This document shows positions 33,390 through 43,920 of a stretch of DNA of 64,000 bases, in pieces. The position numbers and the translations under genes are program-made. Each line of letters opens with the position of its first letter. Within the stretch, counting starts at the first letter, position 1. Below the pieces are notes generated by a model. It saw nothing but the letters and a program-made list of their open reading frames with translations, searched no databases and was not told the DNA's origin. This stretch comes from Ampelomyces quisqualis (Eukaryota; Ascomycota; Dothideomycetes; Pleosporales; Phaeosphaeriaceae), in assembly GCA_018398575.1 (NCBI GenBank), contig JAGTXZ010000018.1, forward strand, positions 3,658,001 through 3,722,000, written 5' to 3'.

Positions 33390-33946
33390 TCTACCTCCAA
33401 CATTCGCTCGCTGACCCTTCTTCTTGCCTCTTTTTGCGCCGCACTCGCCTTGACCATTCTAGCACCTCGAGGTAGATTGGTGGTGTTACGTTGACTACTA
33501 TATGTCGTTACGCCATGTGAAGGCCATGTCGATCGTCTTTCGCAGACATGAATCGCCAAATCAGGATTGAGAATGGAAATGCTGTATTAACGTCTTGAAT
33601 GTACGACATATTCTCCCGGGCAGTCTCCGGTTAAGTTACAGTCCTCACTTCACTAGCAGAAGGTGCGAAGACAATGTGGTGAAGTTCAAATGATCAGATC
33701 ATGATTGTAGGTGTACCTGCAGCATGTTCAGTATGGGTGAGTGTGTAGAGTGTTGTCTCGAACCAAATGTCTTCTCATATCATATCATGAACATTGTGAA
33801 TGAAAATCGCAATCCCGCTGTACTTTAGGTGCCTCAACCCGTTTCTACCCCGCGATAAAGGGAAGCGTCGCACACGCGTGCTCAACAATGCCGTCCTCCC
33901 TGATGGAAGCTCGCGTGTTCCTCGTACATCGCGTCAAATGCTGCGC
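33390..33946. other. Region between the RRM exon and the coiled-coil gene
   Basis: Its left third probably holds the 5' part of the RRM gene. The rest has no recognised gene. Confidence 0.35.
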
Positions 33947-35785
33947 TTATTCCGTGCCGCCTGTGGGCTTTCCAGCATCCCGACTCTGCCCGTTATTGCG
34001 GTTCCTGCTATCGTCTCGCGAGGCGGGCCTTCCACCACGGCGCTTGTCTCCGGCACGCGAGTCCTTGACACGCTGCCCAATCTTCGCCATATTTTCCTTG
34101 AGCAGAGGATACTTCTCTGCCAGCTTCTCCAGATCCTCCGAGTTCTTGAAATTCTTGGCCGATTGCTGGTTAACGATGTTGTTGGCTAGACAATCGAAGA
34201 TGGGATCGTTGGCCGGCTGGGCATGCTCACAGATCAAAGCGAAGAAAGACATTGATGGGTTGGCGGAACGGACGCGATCGCACAAAACCTTAGTGAAGTG
34301 CCCAACATACGTGTTGTTCAGGCCCATGACACGGGCTGCCTGGCAGATCTTGAGGTTCTTCGTGTCGAACTTCTCATCTCCATTCAGAGTGATTGAGTAC
34401 ACTCGGCCCTGATACGTCATCTCGTCCATCCACTGCAGATGAGCTTTGGCCGAGTCGGCGTCCATACTGCCTGCGGGGTAAGTGATGGAAGTAGCGTCGG
34501 GATGGTCAGTAAAGTACTGGTACGCCTTCGCAGAGCACTGCATTAACACAAACTTGGGGAGTGTTGCTAGCTTGGTGGTACCTAGCATGATAGCTACGTC
34601 TGGACCATTTGCGTAAAGGACACGCTCCGCATGCGACATATGGCGGATGTCCTTGTCCGGCTGAAAATTCGGCATGACATCAGTCTTCGCGCGGTGCTTG
34701 GTGGATTGCCCATAAGCGGGCGCAGGAAATTTCTTGTGGACAGAAGACTCGGGCTTTTTCAGCGTAAGCGTAGGCTTCCTCTTGCCGAACTTGGACATGT
34801 CAAGGGCCATCTTGAGAACCTTGGGCTTCTCAACCGGTGCAGCCTTCTTCGACATGTTTGGAGACCACATCTTCGGGAACTTCGAGTTGTTAATAGCAGG
34901 ACCCGCGGCAGGCTGCTTGGGAGAGGCGTGAGTGGAATCATCCTCTGGAGCAGGTTCGACTACTGGGTCTGCAGCAGGTGCGACTCTTGATGCCGACGCG
35001 GTCTCAGACAATGTCGTGTCATCCTGGATGTTGGTGACGTCCTCAGTAGCTTCGACTGTAGCTTCTACTGTAGCTTCTGAGATCGGGGCGACCTTGTCGA
35101 CATTGACTCCCACTGACGTGTCTGCATCCGGAGCCATGCCGACCGACACCTGCGTCTCGGACTCGGAGCCTTCCTCCAGCTCGCGAATTCGGGCACCCTT
35201 GGTGTCTAGCTCGGTCTCGAGATGCTCGATGCGGCGGCTCTTTTCGTCGACCTCGGCTACTAGTTCCTGCACGTACAAGAACTGGGCGTGGGAGCTGGCC
35301 TCGAGCTTCTCGATGGCGGCATCCTTCACATCCACAAGGCCCTCCAAGTCCCCGATGCGGTGGCCCTTCTCCTCGACCATGGCCTCGAGCTGCGCGATGC
35401 GCGCATCCTTGGTGCTGACTGTAGCCTCGAGCGACTCGACGCGGGCGTTTTGAGTGGCCACCTCTTCTTCAAGTGTGACGAGGCGCGAATCCTTCTTGGT
35501 GGAGAAGCTGGCGATGAAGTCATCTTCATCGTCGCTATCGGCCCAGTTGGGCTTCTTGGGAGTGGACGTCCCGGAAGCACCGTTGGTCATGCCTGTGACG
35601 TGGTTAGTTGTGGAAGCGGGATGCACAGCACGTGCCCTACCCTTGAGCACGATACGGGGCTTCGCATGTCCCGCTGCACCGTTCGGCTTGGGTGGTTCGG
35701 CGACGATAGGGCGGGGTGAGACGGAAGTCTTGACCTCGCGGCTCTTCTGCGCCCAGAACGAAGATGCAGAAGAGCTTCCGCTCAT
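33947..35785 (-). CDS. Coiled-coil protein with BTB/POZ-like C-terminal half, unknown function
   Basis: Single-exon, 612 aa. Residues 1-97 are disordered with an acidic patch (DSDDEDDF). Residues about 98-212 form a regular coiled coil built from similar 14- to 21-residue units (VESLEATVSTKDARIAQLEA). A Pro/Glu/Ser-rich segment and a basic stretch (LDMSKFGKRKPTLTLKK) follow. Residues about 375-510 (VAIMLGTTKLATLPKFVLMQCSAKAYQYF) resemble a BTB/POZ fold, a protein-interaction domain. The C-terminus is Arg/Gly/Asn-rich, as in RNA-associated proteins. I do not recognise the family. The repeated heptads and the lack of membrane or signal segments suggest a cytosolic scaffold. Confidence 0.82.
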   Translation of the reverse strand: MSGSSSASSFWAQKSREVKTSVSPRPIVAEPPKPNGAAGHAKPRIVLKGRARAVHPASTTNHVTGMTNGASGTSTPKKPNWADSDDEDDFIASFSTKKDSRLVTLEEEVATQNARVESLEATVSTKDARIAQLEAMVEEKGHRIGDLEGLVDVKDAAIEKLEASSHAQFLYVQELVAEVDEKSRRIEHLETELDTKGARIRELEEGSESETQVSVGMAPDADTSVGVNVDKVAPISEATVEATVEATEDVTNIQDDTTLSETASASRVAPAADPVVEPAPEDDSTHASPKQPAAGPAINNSKFPKMWSPNMSKKAAPVEKPKVLKMALDMSKFGKRKPTLTLKKPESSVHKKFPAPAYGQSTKHRAKTDVMPNFQPDKDIRHMSHAERVLYANGPDVAIMLGTTKLATLPKFVLMQCSAKAYQYFTDHPDATSITYPAGSMDADSAKAHLQWMDEMTYQGRVYSITLNGDEKFDTKNLKICQAARVMGLNNTYVGHFTKVLCDRVRSANPSMSFFALICEHAQPANDPIFDCLANNIVNQQSAKNFKNSEDLEKLAEKYPLLKENMAKIGQRVKDSRAGDKRRGGRPASRDDSRNRNNGQSRDAGKPTGGTE

Positions 35786-37741
35786 GGTGGCGGTGAGCAG
35801 GAGGAAACGGACGCGTGTGCGTGTGTCGCCGGGTTTGCTGATGGTTTGGAATGGAGGTGCAGGTTGGAGCGGTCAGGTGGAGCTGGGGTGAGGTTGAGGT
35901 GTGGGGCGGCCGACTGTGTGGAGAGAGGAGAGACGAGAAGAGACTGGAGGGTGCGAGGGGAAGGTTTGTGACTGCTGAAGCTCGAGGGAAGAGGCACTGG
36001 AATTCTTTCTGCGAGGCAAGCTCCCGGTATTGTGAGGACACAGGTGAAGGGCAAGAGCGGTCGAGAAAAGCCACTTCCCACCGCGAGTTTCACTTCCGCG
36101 TGTAACAATGAGGCCGTGTTTCGAGAGCATGGTTGCCCACAATGTTCCCTTGCTCTTGATATGCATTGCAGCTACAAGCAAAAACGCCACTCCACACGAC
36201 TTGCCCATCTCTTTGACCCAGCCGCGGGGCACACTCTCATAGTATTGATTTGACTCGCATGTATACTTCCTCCCCTATATATACTGCCTCACATGGAAAC
36301 CGTCCTCATCTGACACCGGAGTAGACGGCGAGAAGAGAATACACAGCAGCGTAGGCACTACAGCATAGTACTAGAGTCATGGGCTGCATGACGGGGAATG
36401 GAAGCTTGGGGTGAAGGGGTTCCGAGGTTGACGCGATGACCACGTGATTGGCTAACCTCGCGTGCCCCTGCAGCAAACAACAAAGGGATTCTGATCCTTG
36501 TGGAATGATTGATGAAGACTGCGTATGTAGCATCAAGCCGTATCTATGTAGTTGTGTTTGACCGTGTTACATATCATTGGCGAAATAGGCTCGTGTGCCA
36601 GCGCGTGTCTGTGCACAGCCACACTCCTAAAGCAACAGGCCGCTCAAAACATCAAACCACCCCCCAGGAATCAAACAATGATCAATCGCCAATTACATAT
36701 TTCGAGATTTCGATCAACAAGGCCGCCATGAGATACGCCAGCTGGAACCCTCACCCTTCGCTGAGCTACATAGCGGGCTATGCTCAGCCAACCGTCCAGC
36801 TTCTCTCAGTTTCTCATACGCCCCGCACAGCCCCTTGGCCAATCAAACCTGATTACGTTAGCTATTACTCATCAGGCTGCGCGGAGCTTTCAAAAATTAC
36901 TTACGTAAGTAAGCTCGCCAGAGCAGGATGATTTAGGAGATAACGTCCAGCAACGAGTCCAACCAGACTTTTCCTGCTCCCGTGCCACCTGTCCTTTGAC
37001 CTAGCGCTCCAGGCTGTTCCGGCCTGGTCTTAACGGTGCTGGCAACCGATCCTCAATGCTCAATGACCCGAAGCGGGCGAATGGCAGGGCGCCGCGTGCT
37101 CATGCGTCTGCCCCCTCTCTTGACCGTTGACCGTTGACGTTGCCCGTGGACGTGAGAGGCTCAGACTGCGGCTAACAAGCGGCGAGTCGCGGCCGCTAAG
37201 GCGCAGAGTTGTTTAGGCCCGTCGACAGGGCAACGCACGCTGCTGTTCTCTGCGCGCGCTGCACGGCACCCGCGCTTTTGAACGGACCGTACCGAGTACC
37301 AGCAGACAGAAGCTGCCAGATCTGACTGCACCGTAGTGTTGCAGGTCGAGCGTGGGTGTTTGGCGGCAGGAGGCGTTGCGACTGACAACTGTGGGGCTCG
37401 AAGGTCCGACTCGGCCCGCAGCACGCTAGCCAGCCATGTGGACTGCTGCATGCGGCTTGGCAAACAAACCGCCGGCCGAGGAGAACTTGGACGAGATGGA
37501 GACGACAATTCTTTAGCGAGGAGTGGGTTTTGTCTGGAACACCTCACGCCTTGAGTCATACCCCAATTGCCCAGCTCCCGTGTGGCTACCGAGTACGTAC
37601 ATGTGCATCCCTCTCTAGCCTGCATACAGCCGCAGCATCCAGCCCAGACCTCCTTTCCTCCCAGTAACACCCCCTCGAAGCTCCATCGACCCTCGCTCGG
37701 TCTGAAGCAACCACCACCAGCGCCCGGACGGGCACACAGCC
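35786..37741. other. Divergent intergenic region of nearly 2 kb
   Basis: No gene, tRNA or mobile element is recognised. It separates two divergently transcribed genes. Open frames here overlap on both strands and lack domain features. The part just before 37742 is C-rich and is probably the leader of the next gene. Confidence 0.4.
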
Positions 37742-40128
37742 ATGGACGGCCCGCCTCCGCCGCCGCCTCCGCATGGCGCCAATCCGAAGACCACAGGAGG
37801 CAGTCATGCCCCCCCGGGCGGCAGCGGCCTGCCTCCTGGAAACTACGACATCTTCATCATACCCCCACACGCCGCTGGCGGTGGTTTCGTCTATCTACCG
37901 AGCATGGGCGTGCAACGAAACAGCTTCTTGGCTGGCGTTGCGAGCACCATAGCAGCCATGGCAATCTGGAAGATCATCGAACCGCAGGTCAAGCAGTGGT
38001 TCCTGCTGGTCAGCCAGGGCGTGTCGTCGGGTGGCAATGGCGTCATACTGCTGGTCGTCGTCGTAGGCATCGTTGGCTGGGCCTTTGGCCAAATCACAGG
38101 CGGTGGACGATTCCCCAGCAGTGGGCCGGGCAACGGACCGCATGGCGGGGCAGGTGCAGGTGCAGGGACTGCTGGAGCAGGGCCAGGCTACCAGCGTGCA
38201 CCTCCGCCGCCACCGCACAATGGAACCTTCCCGGGTGCAGGTGCGCCTCCACCCCAGGGCGCTCATGGCGGCTGGGGAGGCTACCAGCAGTACGGTGCCT
38301 CGTCGCCGCCTCCGCAAGAAGAAGACACGTCATGGAAGGACGAGGAAGAGGCTGCTGAAGAGGAGCGCAAGCGGGCCGAGGAGAAGAAGAAGAAGAAGCA
38401 GGAAGAGGAAGAAGCGAGAAGGAAAGATGAAGAAGACAGGAAGAGGAAGGAGGAAGAGAAGAGACAGCGAGAAGAGGCAGAACGCAAGAAAGCTGAAGCC
38501 GAACATAAGAAGCGCGAGGAAGAGAAGCAGCGGCGGGCCGAGGAGGAGCGCAAGAAGGCCGAAGAGGCCAAACGCCTGGCTGAAGAGGAGCGACGGCGAG
38601 TCGAAGACGCCAGGAAGAGACAAGAAGAGGAGCGACAGCGAGTGGAGGAGGAGAAGCGGAAACGCGAGGAAGAGGAGAAGAAGAGACGCGAAGAAGAGGA
38701 AAGGAAGAGGTGCGAGGAAGAAGAGCGGAAGCGTGCCTGGGAGGCGCTCAAGCGGGCTGAAGAGGTGCGGCAGCAGCGTGAAGCCGAGGAAAAGGAGAGG
38801 GTAGAGGCAGCGAAACAGGCTCGTGCCAAAGCCGAGAAGGAGAAATGGGAAAAGACGCGACAACGGGAACGAGAGCAACGGGAACGCGAGGCGCGAGAAC
38901 GCCTGGCCAAAGAAAAGGCTCGCAAACAACAAGAAGCCATGGAAAAAGAAAAAGCCGAACGAGAAGCCCGCGAGGCCGAGGCAAGGGCGCAAATTGAAAA
39001 AGAGATTCGAGAGAAGCTCGAAGCAGAACAAAGAGCCAAGGCTGCCGAAGAGGCAGAGCGAAGAGCAGCCGAAGAAAAGGCTGTCGCTGCTGCTGCCGCT
39101 GCCAAAGCAAAGGCAGAGGCGGAAGAGGCAGCAGCTAGAGCGAAGGCCGAAGCTGAAGCTGCTGCCGCCAAGGCAAAGGCAGATGCTGAGCGATCAGAAC
39201 GTCTCAAAGCGGCTCGTGAACGCGCCCAGAAGGAACGCGAAGCCCGTCTCAAAGCCGAGGCCAACAAGATCAAAGCAGAAGCTGCTGCTGCTGCTGCCGT
39301 GCCAGATCTTACTGCTGGGCGCAGGTCGACAACCTATGGCGGCCTTGGTGGTGGCGAGCGACTCGATCCATATGCTGGTGCAAGAAGCCCTCCTACCCCG
39401 TCAGTCACCTCAACGCACTCCTCTCCGATCAAGGCCTCGGTCACTTCGAAGAAACACTACGAGCAGCCTTCCGCAAAGTCCTACGTCCCTTCAGAAGGTG
39501 CCCGCACGTTCACGCCGCCGCCACGCTCGACAGCCACACGCTCCAACGTATCCTCCCAGTATTCCGAATCTTCGTATGCTCCCTCCCAGTCCACCTCGCG
39601 AACAACACCACCCGGATCTCACCGCGGCCCGTACTCGACTACCGACCCGAACAAGATTGTCATCAAAGCCGTCTACCTCTTCAACGATCTCTTCCCCAAG
39701 CCCGTCGCCCAACTCGTCGCCAGCGTAGGCAAAGTCACCGACGGCCTTATCCTGAAAATCCAATCCGAGGGCCTCTTCATCGACGACGATGTGCGAAGTA
39801 TACCGCAGCGCGAGTGGGATGTCAAAGCGTGGACGCTAAAGATGGTCGAGGTGAGTTGAATCCTCCTCATTCCCCTGCAAGCACTTGCTAATACCATCAA
39901 CAGACGGGCATTCAACCCTCGAAGAACCTGCACATCCTCCGCGCCTCGGTTCGCGACACAGATGGCAAGAAATACCTCTTTCTCATCGACGAGTCTGAGA
40001 GCTGGAAACTCGCTCTCGGACTGCAGCGGCTCAGAAAAGGCAGTCAGGTCAGGAGTTTGCAGAATAGCCAAATGGCGCCGAACGAGGTTGCTAGGACACT
40101 CAATTCTGTGCCGCCGCTGGCGTTGTAA
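37742..40128 (+). CDS. Membrane protein with very long charged (E/K/R) helix and conserved C-terminal domain
   Basis: Two exons, 37742-39850 and 39904-40128, are joined in phase 0 across a 53-nt intron and give 777 aa. The N-terminus is Pro-rich. Two hydrophobic segments are present at about 57-80 and 98-117, then a Gly/Pro-rich linker. Residues about 195-520 are almost entirely Glu, Lys, Arg, Ala and Gln, expected to form a long single alpha-helix or coiled coil. A Ser/Thr/Pro-rich segment follows, then a folded C-terminal domain (KIVIKAVYLFNDLFPKPVAQ... to LALGLQRLRKGS) interrupted by the intron. The C-domain could be PH-like but this is a guess. A role as a spacer or tether between a membrane and a partner is inferred from architecture only. 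Confidence 0.85.
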
Positions 40129-40805
40129 ACATGCCGCGCCAGCGTGGAATGTGGATGCATTCCTGTCTGTGGCTGTTGGTGGCACGCAAGGGTGGACAAA
40201 GTATAAATGGCATGCCAGAAAAAAAAGATATCATTCCGAGTGGCGACATATACCCTCCATCATTTCAATTTTTATTTCATGTTGTTGATTTGATTGTAGA
40301 AAAAGGCATAGCATCAGCGGTGGAGTACAGCTTCTCCTTTGTATCTAGTTGTACATGAAATCGAGCGCTAGTACGAGGTGGTGCACATGTTTCACATGTT
40401 GGAGAAGAGCGGGGTGTACATGAATCAGATCCAGTGTAGATAGAGGAATGACAAGGCAAGATGACGGCTCATCTCACCTCATGTTCGTATGTGTACGTTG
40501 GATTTCTGATGCACGTCGCAGTGACTGACCCTTTGCCTACTTCCCACAAGGCTTCAGCCACCTTGCTCCCCAATACTAAGCCTCACACTGCCACTCCCCA
40601 TCGTGCCTCAGCACTTCTCATCAAGTGGCCGCAACGTCCATCCATCGCCACACAATCACTGTCCTTGTACAGCATCACTAGCACGTGTTATTAACCCTAC
40701 TCTTACTAATATCCTCTGCACCGTGATGAATTGACTTGAGGAGTTGCTGTGGAAGAGAGAGGGTGCTTGAAAGGGCGAGCTTATCAAGATAGATTGAGGC
40801 GCTTG
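40129..40805. other. Convergent intergenic region
   Basis: About 0.7 kb between two genes that end towards each other. No gene or repeat was recognised. Confidence 0.4.
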
Positions 40806-43784
40806 TTAATGGGACTTGGTCATACGTGTGAGTTGGAGAACTATGGGTATATCGTAACTGCAAGACATGGTACGCAATGCCTCACTCGCGCTCTTGCTCA
40901 TGTACTGGTTTCGCTCCTGTTCGTTGTTAGATCCGCTGTCCATCTTGGCCGACTGTGAAATAGACTTACCCAACATCCAACCCAAGCCACTAGCGAGCGC
41001 ACCAGTGCCGCTAGCCAGAGCTCCAGTCGCAGCACTTGCGACCATGTCTCTCTTCCTCAATCTGTCATCGTTCGCACCCATGCTACCCGAATCGCTCAGA
41101 TCCATGCTGGCACGGCTCGAGGTATTGCCACCTCTAGGTGCAGTATCTGAAGCAGCCTCAGCACTGCCATGAAGAGGGAATGCAGACTTGGAGAAGGCAG
41201 CAGCAGCTCCTCGCGCGACATCAAAGAGGCCCATGGGTGCTTCTTCGACAGCACCTCGGCCAACTTCACGCCGTGGCTGCACAGTGATGGTTTCATTGAT
41301 GAAGGTGCCAGGAAGCTTTCTGTCTGCGGCATCGTTGAACCGTTCTTCTGCCTCGGTTTCCTCGGCCATGAGTGCTGTCAATTCAGCTTCGCACTGCTGC
41401 CAGACAGTCAAAACCTCTTCCAAGCGATTTGGTGGAGCTAGCAGCAATGCCTGTGATAGAAGCTCCATCCGTTGTTCGAGACGACGAAGGTCTGGGCGAG
41501 CGGCAGATTGTGACCATGAGCTAGACTGTGTTTTAGTTGCATGGAAGCGACCAGCACGCAGTGCTGCCCGCCAAGCTACATCTTCTGCATCGTCTTCTTG
41601 CTCATCCGTTTCAACTGAGCCGAACGAGAAACGCTGAGAGGACAATGAAGGCGTGGGCGATGGTGCTGCTGGCGAGAGGCGGTTCACGACGTAGGAGTAG
41701 GCAGTCTCGAAATCATTTTCCTCGAGCGCTGCGTCAATGGCCATGCCAACGACACGACGTTCAGCGGCAGCCTTGTTTCTCTCGACGGCCGATGCGTCGA
41801 GATGTGAGTGGTCGTCGTTCATAATATTCGATGGCATTGATATGACAAGATTCTGTCCGATGGAAATCAGGTCGTCGAGCTTTGTGTAGCTTGCAAGATT
41901 TTGGGAAAGCAACTTTTGGATGAGTGCAAGGGGGTTCGAGCTAGCGCGAATATGGACGGGCTGAAATGGTACGCCATGCTGCAGGATGAGAGAGTAGAAA
42001 GACATGGCGTGTGTGGCTGAGAGCAAGGCTTGGATCCTCTGGAAGCGTGAGGATTGCGGGAAATGTGGTGCAAAGGCAGCAACTATCTCAGCAGCACGTT
42101 TCATGCCGCCTCTGGTCCGATTGCCGTTGCTGGCGTTGTCGTAATGGTGCATGATGCATGTCAGTATGACGCGTTCTACGTCATGTATGGGGAGTGGGTG
42201 CCGGCCTGCTGCAGGCTTGATGTAGGTTTGCAGAACGAGAGGATAATGGCAGCTTTCCACAAGAGCCTTGAGGATTTCGGTTTCCACAGTGGTGCCTTGG
42301 AGCGCACCAAGTATTCCTTGAGCGTTCCGGCCAGCGTCATGCATGTCGGTGCCCCAGTTCCAGAGCCAGAGGAGCTTGAGTCTGGTGTTGGTCCACTGGT
42401 CGCTGTCTTTTCTGGAGCTGCTCAGGCCGTGGAGGAGCGTGTGCAGCAGCGAAAGCTGCTCATGGCGATCGTCTTGTAGAGACATTTTCGCAATGTGTCT
42501 GATGGACACGGGATGCTGCATGCTTGACAGAGCACATGCAGAGAAGAGGATAAGCGTCATGATGTGTATGCTGCCGCGGCCGGGCGTGGTCATGGGGTTG
42601 TCTGGCTCGAGGAGACGGTGTTCCTGCAGCAGTGAGGCGGCGGCGGCGGCGTCGGGGAGGACGGCGTCGTCGCGGTCGTACGAGGGCAGCGACTCGATGC
42701 CGACGGTCAGGGCAGGTGGCGGGTCGTAGTCCAAGACATGGCATACTCGAGCCAGCAAGGCGTGCGCGGTGTCGAGTGTGGGCATGTCGCTCCTGTCGAT
42801 CAGGTAGAAGCAGGCGAGGGCCGTCTGGGCGTAGTGCATCTCGAGGCGGCGCTGCTGGTGGTCGCCAACATAGTCGCGACCCTGCTCGTAGCCGCCCAGG
42901 TCCATGTCGGCGGGCCCGTCCCACTCGGCCATGGCCGTGGCGACCATGGGCAGGCTGTCGGTGGACGTGTGCAGCAGCCACCGGAACAGGCAGGCCCAGT
43001 CGTCGGGCTCGTCGCTCGACGGCCGCCGCCGCCTGCGCTGGTCGGCGCCGCACAGCCACGGGGCGACGACGCCCTTGAGGTCGCGCGCCACATGGCTCGC
43101 TTCGCGTCGGGCGTAAGCCAGCTGGTAGTCGAGCGCGCGCGTGCCGTGCAGACAGGCAAAGTCGTGCAGCGCCCCGGTGGCGCGCTGCGGGTAGTACTCG
43201 TAGCTGAGGCGCAGCAGCGGCAGCGCCGTCGCGATGAACCACGTGCGCAGGTACTCGCAGTGCGCGAGGAACGGCACGACGAGCGCCGGCACGCGGTCGA
43301 GGAGGCCCGTCTGCGCGTCGATGCGGTGGGCGCGGTGCAGGAGGAAGTGGCTGAAGGCGTCGAGCCCGGCCTCGGCGGCGTACAGCGGGTGCGCGACGGG
43401 CAGCAGCTCGAGCGCCTGCCGCCGCTTCTTTGCGCGCGCCGTCGACAGCTGTTCTACGCCCGCCGTGTCCAAGGCCGTGGGGGGGTCGTCGCCTGCACTG
43501 GTCGCCCCGGTCGCGAGCTCACGCAGGAAGTCCACGTACAACGGCGGCTCCAGCTCCTCCGGCAGATACGTCAGCAGCACGCGCAGAACGAGCTCCAGTG
43601 GCAGCTCTGCGGCTCGCCGGGCTGTCAACGCCCGCAGCGCCGCGATGTTGGCCGCAGCCGCATACTGGACTGCGAGGAGCACGCAATGCGGCCCGGACAG
43701 CGCCCACAGCTTCTGCAACGGCGACATGGGGCGGCGGCGTGCGTGGGCGCGCAGTCTATCGTAGGCGTCGTGTGTGTTCGTCAA
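40806..43784 (-). CDS. SEC39: Sec39-domain protein (Dsl1 tethering complex)
   Basis: A 992-aa open frame, long and helical throughout. The N-terminal part (SPLQKLWALSGPHCVLLAVQYAAAANIAAL ... LPLELVLRVLLTYLPEELEP) matches the start of fungal Sec39 proteins. Sec39 works with Dsl1 and Tip20 to tether Golgi-derived COPI vesicles at the ER. The 5' third (42600-43780) is markedly more GC-rich than the rest. Near the C-terminus a strong donor (GTAAGT at 40970) and an acceptor (TTGCAG ending about 40863) could remove about 107 nt and end the protein after GWMLVTIYP instead of the open-frame tail; both endings are plausible. The start is the first Met of the frame and is supported by immediate homology. 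Confidence 0.85.
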   Translation of the reverse strand: MTNTHDAYDRLRAHARRRPMSPLQKLWALSGPHCVLLAVQYAAAANIAALRALTARRAAELPLELVLRVLLTYLPEELEPPLYVDFLRELATGATSAGDDPPTALDTAGVEQLSTARAKKRRQALELLPVAHPLYAAEAGLDAFSHFLLHRAHRIDAQTGLLDRVPALVVPFLAHCEYLRTWFIATALPLLRLSYEYYPQRATGALHDFACLHGTRALDYQLAYARREASHVARDLKGVVAPWLCGADQRRRRRPSSDEPDDWACLFRWLLHTSTDSLPMVATAMAEWDGPADMDLGGYEQGRDYVGDHQQRRLEMHYAQTALACFYLIDRSDMPTLDTAHALLARVCHVLDYDPPPALTVGIESLPSYDRDDAVLPDAAAAASLLQEHRLLEPDNPMTTPGRGSIHIMTLILFSACALSSMQHPVSIRHIAKMSLQDDRHEQLSLLHTLLHGLSSSRKDSDQWTNTRLKLLWLWNWGTDMHDAGRNAQGILGALQGTTVETEILKALVESCHYPLVLQTYIKPAAGRHPLPIHDVERVILTCIMHHYDNASNGNRTRGGMKRAAEIVAAFAPHFPQSSRFQRIQALLSATHAMSFYSLILQHGVPFQPVHIRASSNPLALIQKLLSQNLASYTKLDDLISIGQNLVISMPSNIMNDDHSHLDASAVERNKAAAERRVVGMAIDAALEENDFETAYSYVVNRLSPAAPSPTPSLSSQRFSFGSVETDEQEDDAEDVAWRAALRAGRFHATKTQSSSWSQSAARPDLRRLEQRMELLSQALLLAPPNRLEEVLTVWQQCEAELTALMAEETEAEERFNDAADRKLPGTFINETITVQPRREVGRGAVEEAPMGLFDVARGAAAAFSKSAFPLHGSAEAASDTAPRGGNTSSRASMDLSDSGSMGANDDRLRKRDMVASAATGALASGTGALASGLGWMLGKSISQSAKMDSGSNNEQERNQYMSKSASEALRTMSCSYDIPIVLQLTRMTKSH

Positions 43785-43920
43785 TCATGGCGGTGTCGAT
43801 GCATACTTGTTACCCCATGTCATGTATGTAGTCAAAGGATTCGCTACCGAGCACCTTACGTAACCTGCCAAGCACCATCCTCCTGCCGAGCTTACGTAAC
43901 CTGTCAACATACCGTCCTCC

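Noticed and set aside
38281..39273. 330-codon Ser-rich frame on the minus strand
   Set aside because: Mirror image of the Glu/Lys/Arg helix coding sequence; Ser/Leu-rich translation is an artefact.
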